From contig JAJEKV010000002.1 in assembly GCA_021234155.1 (NCBI GenBank), positions 4,477,795 to 4,541,794 of the forward strand: a stretch of 64,000 nt of DNA, given 5' to 3'. Within the stretch, counting starts at the first letter, position 1. Every line of letters starts with the position of its first letter. Below, piece after piece: positions 23,571 to 35,227 of this stretch. Position numbers and translations under genes: made by a program. The DNA is from Isoetes taiwanensis. Taxonomy: Eukaryota; Streptophyta; Lycopodiopsida; Isoetales; Isoetaceae. The notes beneath the pieces are model-generated. The model ran no database searches, was not told where the DNA came from, and saw nothing but the letters and a program-made list of their open reading frames with translations.

Positions 23571-25380
23571 CTAGCTACTGATTTTAATATGATGAACATC
23601 ACTTGGTTCAACTTCATCAAGAGATGCTAGGTTGGGCATAAGTTCAGCCTCAAATGTCTTGGATGGTAATCTTTCATACATCTTGGAACCAAGCCGCATT
23701 AGCTTGCTGGAACCTGACGTCACTAGTACTTTCCACCTCAAATCATTCCACCTTTGCTGGATATACACAACAATTGCAAGCACTAATGCCAGTAAGGGAA
23801 TGGATATATCTCCTGCTCTTGAATAAAAATCCAACCTTGGATTGGCAAACACAGATTCATCAAAAAAAATAAGGATTGAATATTGGTGCCTAACGCATCA
23901 TATGCATGGGGTAGCAACGCGAACAATGTCAGCCCTATGTAATAAGGCGCTTTTAGTGGCTTCCCTCTTATCTCCCAAACCATTCCTCCAATGACTTGGG
24001 GAAGAGAAAAAAGATCTGTACTAACCCTCCATACTCTTTCGGTTCTTTCATCCATTCAATATCATGTTTTCTTTGCACCTTTCCAATCTACAAATGTGGT
24101 TGTCTTAATATGGTCCTTTGCTTGCAAAAGCAGAATGAATTAGTAGCACAAATGCGAGAATCCAATGAAATGTATAAGGGCAAAGATCCATAACACTTTC
24201 TTATCGACGGCACTCTTCTGGGCTCAAGTGGAAATCTTGTAAACAAACGAATGCTATATTTCACTACTTTACAGAGTCTAAGGACCAACAAAAATGCTAT
24301 TAGAGTGAGAAGCTTCACAAAATAGAGAATAACATGGCTCAACTCTCCTTCCTTTATGACATCAGACCTAACATCATCATTTCCATCAGATGTGAGCCTA
24401 GCAAATAAAGCCTCTGCACCGGTGATTAGAGGAATAGAGTACCCAATCGCCTGCAAATCGGGATGAGGGAAATAAATGGCACTGGTTGATTTTTTCTCAC
24501 ATACCATTTGGGATATGATACAAAGAATCATAAGACTCAATGTAAATATGCTTAGAATTTCTTCTAGATTTTTTCGAGAAACAATCTCCTTTAGTTGTTG
24601 GTTGTATAGGATGGGAAATGTCTCCAACTGGATAGCCTTGAAAAAGAAGAGATCGCCCTCATTCCTTTTTGAGCTGATTTCAAAAGGTCTTTAACAGGAC
24701 TAACCATCCATCTTGCATTAGTAGGTGGATAACAAACAATCATTTCAACCAAACAATCCAAACCATTTTCGGTGAACATCATCAATCTTGTTAAGTCCTT
24801 CCCATGATAAATTTGGGAGCTTGCATGCCACAAGGTACATTTTCTCTCTCTTTGGATTATATAGGCCTCATGAGATAGGGTTTCGATCGGAAGATCATTT
24901 CTGCGGCAACTTTGACAAACTCCCCTTTTTTCTCATCATCTTGACTGGGTGATATTAAACCCGCCATGTAAGTTGACCGGTCTAGAGACATGACATCCTC
25001 CACGGCTATAATGTCAAAGCTTAGAAGCTAGTCGATGTTGGAAATCCCCGCATCATCATGGGAAATAAGACCTGAATGGTGATTTTGAGATCTTGGCTCA
25101 ATCTCCTTTATCTTGAGTGGGTATTTCAGCAATGACAAAATAACTTTATTACCAAGCGTCGAAGGAACTTCACTTTCCAGAATTGCACCAGCTTGATCAG
25201 TTCTTGAATATCTGTATGACAATTTATTGGCTAAAGGTAAAATGTCAAGGGATAAAAGGAATCCACAGAATTGACAGTGGAAACACTGCCAACAAATATG
25301 CTTCTTTGTTTCAAGGAAAGGGTGAGAGGAATGTAGCCACAAATTCGAGCAATGTGGTCTGTGGGAAAGTTTCACTGGAC
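23571..25380 (-). pseudogene. DUF2921 multi-pass membrane protein, frameshifted
   Basis: The minus strand carries, in order, blocks of the plant DUF2921 family, but in different frames. Around 25.3 kb: LSLKQRSIFVGSVSTVN...FYPLTF, then a frame change to YRYSRTDQAGAILESEVPS. A stop follows (25.03 kb), then FDIIAVEDVMSLDRSTYMAG. Next GLDCLVEMIVCYPPTNARWM, a frame change near 24.69 kb, and a membrane region at 24627-24088 (LEEILSIFTLSLMILCIISQ; GYSIPLITGAEALFARL; VKLLTLIAFLLVLRLCKVV). The C-terminus reads PYYIGLTLFALLPHAYDALG and, in another frame, NPRLDFYSRAGDISIPLLAL...VYIQQRW and GSKMYERLPSKTFEAEL, ending at 23571. Family function is unknown. No intron would reconcile all the frames, so I call it a pseudogene; sequencing indels are the alternative. 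Confidence 0.8.
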
Positions 25381-25399
25381 AACTTTGTATGGTGGGATG

Positions 25400-26800
25400 C
25401 CTTGGGGGAGAAAAAGACCAGTGTGTCCATCTGTCTCCCTTATCAGATCTTCATCATATAAAAGATCTTCATCATATCTGTCTCCCTTATAAAAGTTCAT
25501 GTCCATCTGTCTCCCTTATCAGATCTTCCACATATAAAAGACTTGCTTCAACTTCCACCAAATGTGACTTCTCTTTCTTCTTGCTTGTAGTATGAAAAGT
25601 GTGCCATGGAATTTCTTGTTTGTTTTTTCTGGGTGGCTTGTAGAATTGACAGTTTCCAGAGTTCCCTTTAATCTTACTTGTCGTCTTGGATGTTCAAAAA
25701 TTCTATTCTATTCTATTCAATTGTATTAACGATTCTTGTGTCATGGAATGTAATGTAGTGGGGGAATACTCAGATGACAAGAATCATACAAAGGTAATGT
25801 GACTCTAGACTTCACTACTATTGCGCCTCCAAAATGGTTATCGTTGCCAAGAGCTACCTTTTCTTTGTCTCAAGAATGGCTATGGATGCATTACATGTGC
25901 AAAAGTGGCATTCCTCTTCACGTCATCGTGAGAAAAAATGGGTGTGGTTGCACAAAGATGTGGAGAAAGATAACAAATCTCAATATTAAGCGCCAAATGC
26001 TTGAGTGATTGCCACTTGTTTGTCTTGTTGTTAGTACATACATCTTTCAACATATAAATAAGAAGCAATATTGTTGGATTGACAAGCTCATTTTTGACTT
26101 AGCAACATCCATATTTTATGCATGTTGGTCTAAGTAAATTCGTCATAGACTTCTTTTTTAGTCCTTGATTTCTGAAATTTTTGTTTACTTATTAGACTAC
26201 ATCCACAAATTATTAGCTATTCATTTGAAATTGGCTCCTAACTTACTATTCGCATATGGCTTGCAAACGAGAATAACTTCCCATTAAGTGGTCGAAGACT
26301 CAACAAAGAGCCAAACACTTTTACTTGAAATGGCTTCCGTATGTAGTTAGAATAAGTAAGGAGAGAGATCATTACCTTCTTGCAACTTGTTGGATCAAAT
26401 TGGCAACAAAAGACAACAGATGAAACAAAAGGTCTATGTGCAAACAAAAGTCTTTGTTTTTGAAACACTCATGGTGTTGAACTATGTGACGATAAACATA
26501 AGTACCTTTTGTTTTGAAAAACTTGGTGTTGAACTATACAAAAGATGCGCCCCTCCTAAGGCACTTATCCAAGTATATTATGTCCAAATAGTAGAATTGA
26601 GTGAACATCACAACAAACCCTTGTTTCCATACAAACTTGGAAAAAATGTACACTACCATCCGCAAAACAAAGATTCTAGTTTAGGGCCACATCAATAATG
26701 CACATCCACATTGATAAAATGTTGCATATGGCGCAACTTCGTTTATAAAGATCTACCTTTTCTTTGAAACATAGATGAAAACAATCAAGGAAGGCATATA
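25400..26800. other. Non-coding with a short repeat
   Basis: At 25445-25550 the motifs TCTGTCTCCCTTATCAGATC and ATATAAAAGA recur three times. No gene is recognised. Confidence 0.45.
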
Positions 26801-26809
26801 TCAAACCAA

Positions 26810-29800
26810 GCTTTGAACATGTTCGTTAAAAAGCAAAAAGTAGAATTGAGTTTTTTAAAAAAAGCATCGAGACACAACACACGGGTGCAAACCCTTCTAA
26901 AGAAAAACCCAAGGACTTTGCAACTGGGAGGATCTTTTGTCCTTCAGGTTCAAAGATCTCTGAAATTGGCCTTTTACATACTAAAACATGTACACCACGA
27001 GGTTTAGAACCCAATACCAATAAATTAGAATAAAATAGCTTCGATGGAGGAAATTCTAGTTTAGGGCCGGTTCATCAAATAATTCATAATATCCAAATTG
27101 ATAAATGTTGCTTGATAAGGAGGAATGCTTTGTATATTTGTAGACAACAAACAACCTGTTGTATTTGAAAAGGAAAGGAACAACATAAATCTTCAAGAAC
27201 TTTTAAAAGATAGAACCAACCACGGGTGATTTGCACTTGCAAAAACCAAGGACTTTGAGAAGACAAGGGGAGGACTTACCATGAAAAGCAAGTTCAAAGA
27301 TCTCTCACAAATTGGCCCTTTTACATACTAGATATAATGAAAATGCAATCGGGTTTAAACCCAATACCAATAAATTAGAATAAAATAGCTTCTTTGAAAT
27401 GAGAACAAACCGAAGGATTTCTTCAAAGCTATAAACTTCATAATATATGTATGCTTAAAACAAGCAAAGGGTATGCAACTGCATAGGATCTCCCAAATGC
27501 TTTGTAACAACAAATGCACAACAACTTTTTGTATTTGAAAAAAAAGGAACAACATAAAGACAAGAACTTTTAAAAAGATAGCATCATTTTTAGAGCACAA
27601 CACAACGGGTGATTGTCTAGAATTCTATTACCGCAAAGCAAAAATCCAAGGACTTTGAGAAGCTGGCCAGGAGGATGCTTACCTAATTTGGAAATTGTAG
27701 CGAGGGTTCAAAGATCTCTCACAAATTGGCCTTTTTACATACTAGATATATCCGCCTTGATTAGAAAAACGCCCATCCTCGTCGAGTTTAGAACCCAATA
27801 CCAATAAATTAGAATAAAATAGCTTCACGTAAAATGAGAACAAGTACCGATCACGGATTTCTTCAAAGAACTCGCAATATATGTGTCAAGGAAAAGGAAG
27901 CAAAGGGGCGATCCGAAGGGAGCACAACTATTGTTTTGACGAAGGAAGGGATCTCCCAACGCTTTGTAACAACAAATGCACAACAACCTGTTGTATTTGA
28001 AAAGGAAAGGAACAACATAAATCTTCAAGAACTTTTTAAAAGATAGCATCATTTTTAGAGCACAACACAACGGGTGATTGTCTAGAATTCCCAAAACCAG
28101 GACTTTGAGAAAATGGGAGGAACTAAAATTGTAGCGGGGTTCAAAGATCTCTCACAAATGGCCCTTTTACATACTAGATAAATTAGGCAGCCCATCCTCG
28201 TCGGGTTTAGAACCCAATACCAATAAATTAGAATAAAATAGCTTCATTAAAATGAGAACAATTTCCGGATTTCTTGAACTTCAAATATATGTGTCAAGGA
28301 AAAGGAAGCAAAGGGAGCGATCAAAGGGAGCACAACTATTGTTCTTGATCCTGAAGGAAAGGATCTCCCAATGCTTTGTAACAACAAATGCACAACAACT
28401 TTGTTGTATTTGAAAAGGAAAGGAACAACATAAATCTTCAAGAACTTTTTAAAAGATAGCATCATTTTTAGAGCACAATAAATTAGAAAAACAACGGGTG
28501 ATTGTCTAGAATCTATCGGCCCTTTTCTATTATCAGCGTTTTAGAACCCAATACCAATAGCAGCAAAAACCCAAGGACTTTGAGAAGCTAAAGCCAAGGG
28601 AGGATGCTTACCTTTTGGAAATTGTGCACAACAGGTTCAAAGATCTCTCAAGAACAAAGATAGCATCATTTTTACATACTAGATATACCGAAACAAAAAT
28701 CCAAGGACTTTGAGAAGCCACCTTGAAAAGCAGGTTCAAAGCCCATCCCTTTTACATACGGGTTTAGTTTAGAGCCCAATACCAATAAATTAGAATAAAA
28801 TAGCTTCACGTAAAATGAGAACAAGTACCTGACTGCCGGATTTCTTCAAAGCTTCAGAACTCGCAATATATGTGTCAAGGAAAAGGAAGCAAAGGGAGCG
28901 ATCTGAAGGGAGCACAACTATTGTTCTTGATCTGAAGGAAGGGATCTCCCAACGCTTTGTAACAACAAATGCACAACAACCTGTTGTATTTGAAAAGGAA
29001 AGGAACAACATAAATCTTCAAGAACTTTTAAAAGATAGCATCATTTTTAGAGCACAACACAACGGGTGATTGTCTAGAATTCTATTACCGCAGCAAAAAA
29101 CCCAAGGACTTTGAGAAGCTAAGCCGGAGGATGCTTACCTAGCTGGAAATTGTAGCAGGTTCAAAGATCTCTCACAAATTGGCCCTTTTACATACTAGAT
29201 ATGTCTGCCAGATTGGAAAACGCCCATCCTCGTCAGGTTTAGAACCCAATACCAATAAATTAGAATAAAATAGCTTCACGTAAAATGAGAACAAGTACCT
29301 GACTGCCGGATTTCTTCAAAGCTTCAGAACTCGCAATATATGTGTCAAGGAAAAGGAAGCAAAGGGAGCGATCTGAAGGGAGCACAACTATTGTTCTTGA
29401 TCTGAAGGAAGGGATCTCCCAACGCTTTGTAACAACAAATGCACAACAACCTGTTGTATTTGAAAAGGAAAGGAACAACATAAATCTTCAAGAACTTTTA
29501 AAAGATAGCATCATTTTTAGAGCACAACACAACGGGTGATTGTCTAGAATTCTATTACCGCAGACAAAAATTCTTTATTACCGAAATTGTAGCGAGGTTC
29601 AAAGATCTCTCACAAAAACCCAAGGACTTTGAGAAGCTAAGAGAACAAAGGAGGATGCTTACCTAGTTGGAAATTGTAGTTCTTGAGCACGAAGAAGGGT
29701 TCAAAGATCTCTCACAAATTGGCCCTTTTACATACTAGATAGATCTGGAAAGATTGGAAAACGGCCCATCCTCTTCAAGAACTTTTTAAAAGGCATCATT

Positions 29801-30930
29801 TTTAGAACCCAATACCAATAAATTAGAATAAAATAGCTTTACGTAAAATGAGAACAAGTTCACAAATCGCCCTTTACATACTAGATATTTCTTCAAAGTA
29901 AGTTTTGGAACTCGCAATAATATATGTGTCAAGGAAAAAAAGGAAGCAAAGGGAGCTTCAAAGGGAGCACAACTATTGTTCTTGATCCGAAGGAAGGGAT
30001 CTCCCAATGCTTTGTAACAACAAATGCACAAAAACCATTTGTATTTGAAAAGGAAAGGAACAACATAAATCTTCAAGAACTTTTAAAAGATAGCATCATT
30101 TTTTAGAGCACAACACAATGGGTGATTGTCTAGAATTCTATTACAAGCAAAACCCAAGGACTTTGAGAAGCTAAGCGGAGGATGCTTACCTAATTTGGAA
30201 AAGGTTCAAAGATCTCTCACAAATCGCCCTTTTACATACTAGATATATACGCCGGATTGGAAAAGCGCCCATCCTCGTCGGGTTTAGAGCCCAATACCAA
30301 TAAATTAGAATAAAATAGCTTCACGTAAAATGAGAACAAGTAATTGACCGACTGCGATTTCTTCAAAGCTTAGAACTTCATAATATATGTGTCAAGGAAA
30401 AGGAAGCAAAGGAGCGTCACGAGAAGGGAGCACAACTATTGTTCTTGATCAAGGAAAGGAATGGTAACAAAAATCTCCCAATGCTTTGTAACAACAAATG
30501 CACAACAACTGTTGTATTTGAAAAGGAAAGGAACAACATAAATCTTCAAGAACTTTTAAAAGATAGCATCATTTTTAGAGCACAACACAACGGGTGATTG
30601 TCTAGAATTCTATTACCATGACAAAAAAAGGACTTTGAGAAGCTAAGTGGGAGGATGCTTACCTAGCTGGAAATTGTAGCAGGGTTCAAAGATCTCTCAC
30701 AAATCGGCCCTTTTACATACTAGATATATGCGCGGATTGGAAAACGCCCATCCTCGTCGGGTTTAGAACCCAATACCAATAAATTAGAATAAAATAGCTT
30801 CAATAAAATGAGAACAAGTAACCGCCGGATATCTTCAAAACTAACTCGCAATATATGTGTCAAAGGAAAAGGAAACAAAGGGAGCTTATTTGCTATTGGA
30901 TGCAAAAATGATGGCGAATCGAAGGAAAGC
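26810..30930. repeat. Mosaic tandem array, about nine units
   Basis: The landmark CCAATACCAATAAATTAGAA recurs in one orientation near 27010, 27360, 27793, 28212, 28775, 29244, 29808, 30291 and 30770, giving spacings of about 350-570 bp. A full unit also contains CAAAGATCTCTCACAAATTG, GGCCCTTTTACATACTAGAT, GTCAAGGAAAAGGAAGCAAA, CTCCCAACGCTTTGTAACAA, GGAAAGGAACAACATAAATC and CACAACGGGTGATTGTCTAG. A plus-strand frame inside (KEGISQRFVTTNAQQPVVFE, RNNINLQELLK) stays open in several units but is broken in others. Units 28.77-29.24 and 29.24-29.56 are almost identical; the others are patchworks with pieces missing, doubled or moved. No known family is recognised. Confidence 0.9.
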
Positions 30931-32990
30931 CAGAACACTCTTCTTTAAGATATCCGGTGCACACATAAGCGCCACGTGACTTGGAATTTTCATGAATTTC
31001 TGAAGCCGTAGATGAAATCCAACGACAGAAACAGCAGCCACCTGCACAAAAATCCCACCTGGCAGCAACGTGGACACTCTAGAATTGCTTCAAAGTGTCC
31101 ACTTGCGTTTGTGCAAACGTGCCAAAAAGAAAAAGAATTATATTCCAATTTAAAACAAAATTCTCCTCACAACCATTGAAAAATGTGATCAAACCAGCAC
31201 TAGGGATGTTGAAGACCATTTCTTTAAAGCTCACACAAGGGGTTGTTGGGTCTGTTGATTTTGTATAAGCAAATGTAGGGTCTATTGATTTCTGGATTGT
31301 AGTTACTAATTGAGAAATTTTCTTCTGCCTCAATTATGAGCAATCCCCCTGCTTCCTTTCTTATGTTGTGGTTCATTGGATGTATTATATCAAGGTTTTC
31401 CTTTATGAATGGATGAGGTTGACTTTGAGCCTACAATGGTTTGGGTCTAGGTTCTTGCAATGATAACTAGTTTTATTACTTTCATCTATCATTACTGATT
31501 GCCAATTCTTGGATTTGGTAAAGTTTTTTAATGTATTTGTATGTAGGGTGCACATGTACCTAGATGTATGATTGTTTTATATATAGAGGGACGATTCTTG
31601 GTTGTGCACCGGAGCTATAGGGTTTCTAATTCTTACCCTTATGCAAACTACTTCATTCTACCCTTTTGAAAGGGGGTCAAATCCCCATGTTGAGATGGTT
31701 CCAAAAGCATCAGAATATTCGAGACCATCATCTTTGAGTGGAACTGTCCTTTAATGTTATAAATTATATTTGTTGCATGCTCTCACCTTTTTTAGTTGCC
31801 AGTTCCACTATGGTTGTTAGTTGATTCAATCCGCATTGTTATAAATTATATTTGTTGCATGCTCTCACCTTTTTTAGTTGCCAGTTCCACTATGGTTGTT
31901 AGTTGATTCAATCCGCATTGCAGGAGGGAAATTGCTACTTTTTTAACTTTTTTGCTCCTCGTTAATTCCTCGTGATTCTAATCCATCATGGTTTGAGTTT
32001 TCTTTTCTTTATATTAGTTTTCGATGAGACCATTTTGGCAATCATGTTAGAAAGACAACTATCATACCTACAAATTCTATTCGATTCTATTCTTAGATTT
32101 CGGGTCCATTAGCATTGCTATATTTGCATGTACCACCTCCCTATAAACCTTTTTACTGCTTAGTGGATAAAAACAATTTGTAATGAAATAAATAAGACAC
32201 ACCAAATCTTCAAGAATAGGTAGGATCTAGATCTTTGAAATAGTTAAATATCTAGCATGAGGGCCTAGTACTGCACATGTTTGGTGGATTATGTTTAACT
32301 GCTACATAGAGCTCCTAGGCAAAGGATGTCGAACATCTTCCATGTGGAAGACTCTTTTAGTATTTCTGTTGTCTAAGTTAACATGTTCGCTCTCATAGGA
32401 TTAGCTATGCGTTAGTACAAGAACAAATACAACATTACTAGTAATGCTACAGAAAAAGATAGCATGCATCACATGAAACTAACAACATAGCTCTAGAATA
32501 TGAAAGTGTCAAACTCGAAGGAAATTGACGAGAGCCCATTCTAAGAGGCTTAACAATTCTAAAAGGGCAAGGCAGGTTACCTAGCAAGAGGGGTTAGATT
32601 CTCTATCTAAAGATAAAATTTACCAGAATTCCTTTTGTGACAGGTGGTGCATGGAAGTCTTTATGTTCATGATCATTTGCATAATTTCAAGCCACAAGTT
32701 AGTCAGTTATGTCCTTTATGTATTAATGCTCGTGAGCCATAGTTTTAAGGCATAAGTTAGTTCGTTATGTTCTCTGTGTGTCTTATAGCAAGAAAAAAAG
32801 GAATATTAATTTGTGCTTTGAGCACAATTGGCGCCAGTTTGGATTTGAGTTTGACGCTTGTTTTCTAAGGGGTCATGTGGACAATTAGGGAATAGTATCG
32901 ACAAATTATTTTCAAATATGTTACTTGTTCATTTTCACAACACAATCTATCAACTCTATCTATGAAAGCTTCTTACTCATGAACAGGCCA
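30931..32990. other. No gene recognised
   Basis: Just beyond the array, minus-strand frames at 30886-31077 (VSVVGFHLRLQKFMKIPSHV) and 31079-31333 show no recognisable family. The remainder to 33.0 kb is AT-rich and non-coding apart from an 82-bp tandem duplication. Confidence 0.4.
31755..31918. repeat. Perfect 82-bp tandem duplication
   Basis: The unit starting TGTTATAAATTATATTTGTT and ending CAATCCGCAT occurs at 31755-31836 and again at 31837-31918 with no difference that I can see. Confidence 0.92.
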
Positions 32991-33530
32991 CCAAGCTACT
33001 TGGAATTCCTGTTGGCATTCAAGTTAACGCAAGAGCAACATGGAAAGAAATAATTAAGGGTTTAGAGAAACACCTATTTTGGTGGTCAACTGCAAAATTC
33101 TCTCTCGTTGGTCATTATAGTATCCCAATCAGTTCTCTACATTACCCATGTTTATATATATTTCTTGTACTGCATGTTTAAAGTACAGGAGCTCGTTGCA
33201 GTATTCGAAACTTCATATGGACTGGCGCTGAGGAGGATGTTGTAGTTAAATGCCCCTGTCTAAATCTTCCTCCCCAATGGGAAGGTGGTGGGGGTAAGAT
33301 GGACTTCTTACTACAGAGTAAGATCCTCATCTCAAAATTCATTTGGAGGCTCCTGAATGGTGAAGATGACTCTCCGGTTCTACATCTTCTCAAACAGATT
33401 CTTGGTCATTATATTTCTTTGGGCAAGAAGGCAGTCAAACCAGTTCTTTCTTGGACTCAATTGCATCCTTTTGAGCCTTTTCCAAATGCGTCACCTTTTC
33501 TACGAGGATTATTGGCAGCATAGGATCAAA
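32990..33530 (+). mobile_element. L1-type LINE reverse-transcriptase fragment
   Basis: Plus-strand pieces read ATKLLGIPVGIQVNARATWK, FWWSTAKFSLVGHYSIPISS, RNFIWTG, then KMDFLLQSKILISKFIWRLL NGEDDSPVLHLL. This is the region C-terminal to the YADD box in plant L1 LINEs (lLGIPLG...W..r.lSlaGR..li...l.s.p.Y and kFiWgG). Stops and frame changes make it a fossil. No neighbouring LINE parts were found. Confidence 0.75.
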
Positions 33531-34540
33531 CATCTATTTTGGTCATGTCCTATCTATCTATGCTCTCCTAGTTATTTCTTGGTGGTGGGTGGCATTACCG
33601 CTAGATCTTTCAGTTCATCTCCTTACACAGAGACAAATGGGTCCTAGCAGGCATCGTCTCTATTCGAGCATGGTATGAAGGTTGTCACCTCTTGTCATGA
33701 CCTGCGTTCCAAGCAAGATTCTTACTCTCATATTGGGATGTAACTGTATGGGAGAAGGTAACTGAAACTTGCCTCTTATAGTGGAAGTTGGTGTCATGAA
33801 AAGGGTTTCGTGGGGTTGTCACGAGGATGTTCAAAAAGACAAGTATTTTGTCCGCTCCATATATCGTCTCCCCTTAGCTCCACGACCTCTTTCACTGCCA
33901 AATGGATGGAAATTGCAGATCCTAGAACACATGTGGGCTCGTACATAGTGCTGGCTTTGTGATAAATTGCTCCACCTAAAGTTTTTGTACTTTGGTGATA
34001 GCAGAGAAAACAAACTCTCGATCACAATTGATCTTTTCAAGAGTTTTGGTTTTGGAGTTTTGGTGTATCTCCCCCACTATGTGTCAAAATCGAGCGATTC
34101 TTGGTGCGCTGGAAAGCTGACTTGGTGAGCTTTCCATCGGTCTATGGCATCAAGTACTTCACTACAGTATGGCGAATTCCAGTACTTCCATTTTGGTCTT
34201 CATGGCAAGGCCTGGTGTGTTCTCTTCTTGTACTTTACCTTTTGAGTTAAGCTCTCATGTTTTAAAAAGCTCCAACTTTGCCTCATCTGGGTTGTCTTTT
34301 GCTTCTATTACAACCTCAACTAATAAGTCCAGTGCTTTGTGCATGCCTTGTTGGTTTGCCTTGGAAGAATTTCCAATTGAACCGCAAGTTCCTAATAGGT
34401 TCACTGATAAGCGGGATATTGATATGATAATGCTCGAGGAAGTGGCTATGGGGAGCAAGAGAACGAGAAAGAAAGTTAGAAATATTGATTCCAAAGCCTT
34501 GCAGCAAAATATCTATATTAAATTATCCCAATGGTTAATA
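33531..34540. other. No gene recognised
   Basis: An open frame at 34169-34543 (plus) is Ser-rich at the start and ends with a basic GSKRTRKKVR stretch. It has no recognised family and its antisense is also open, so I do not call it a gene. Confidence 0.3.
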
Positions 34541-34599
34541 TAGGAAAAGATCTAAAGCTAATTAGGACGTTCAGAGTTAAAATTGGACGTTTAATAAAA

Positions 34600-35214
34600 G
34601 ACAATGCCTTTAAAGTAATATAAGGCATCAAAGCCTTTTAAGAAAGGCCTGTCTTTCAACGAACTTATAAATAGAGGCGGACATAGGACAGCAGATAGCG
34701 GATAGATGGGGAACACCAGCGAACATCTAAGCGACATCTTGGACTATTACAGGAACACTTGGATGGACACATCGGCTCCACATCGGCTCTTCACCGACCA
34801 ACGACGACTTGCTTCATGATGATTTCAGCGGAATCCAGTACAGTCCATATACACCCTGCCCTGCGAAGATCTACAGTTTCCTAGAATCTCAATCTGATTT
34901 TCCTTCCTGTGAACTCCTAGTCTGAATTTTGGTGAACTCTTGTGTTGAATTGATTGACTACATGAATCTTCAATTCTTTTGGTGATTTCCCTAAATCCCA
35001 TCCTACCTTATTCTTTAATATCCTTCTTTCCTTGAATTTGAGAAATTGCTAGATTGAGGATTCTCTAATAGCTAAATTGTTTTTTCTTAAGCCTTTCCTA
35101 TTCTAAAATTCAGTTTTTCTCGAAGATTTTCTTGCTCAGTATAGCCCGGTTGGGTCTTATTTTTCTGACGATGGTTTTGCAGAATCACCCTGGAGATTAC
35201 AGGTTTGTATCAAA
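34600..35214 (+). repeat. Putative LTR (right part defined, left end unknown)
   Basis: ACTTATAAATAGAGG near 34663 gives a TATA box, a leader-like stretch follows, and the segment ends ...TTTGTATCA just before a primer-binding site. The left end cannot be fixed because no second LTR copy is in the window. Confidence 0.55.
34663..34677 (+). promoter_or_regulatory. TATA box within the putative LTR
   Basis: TTATAAATAGAGG, a good plant TATA consensus, about 550 bp before the primer-binding site. Confidence 0.55.
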
Positions 35215-35215
35215 T

Positions 35216-35227
35216 TGGTATCAGAGC
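35216..35227 (+). promoter_or_regulatory. Primer-binding site for tRNA-iMet
   Basis: TGGTATCAGAGC complements the 3' end of plant initiator methionine tRNA, the usual primer of Copia and Gypsy elements. It is placed 1-2 bases after a CA end, as expected for an LTR retrotransposon. Confidence 0.85.

Noticed and set aside
23654-23872. Plus-strand frames over 23.6-23.9 kb
   Set aside because: They are antisense to the DUF2921 C-terminus, which has the clear family match.
28790-29481. Identical 73-residue minus-strand open frames in two array units
   Set aside because: They only exist because the repeat unit was duplicated; other units break the frame and no family is recognisable.
34169-34543. 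124-codon Ser-rich plus-strand frame
   Set aside because: The antisense strand is also open, composition is not gene-like and no motif is recognised.
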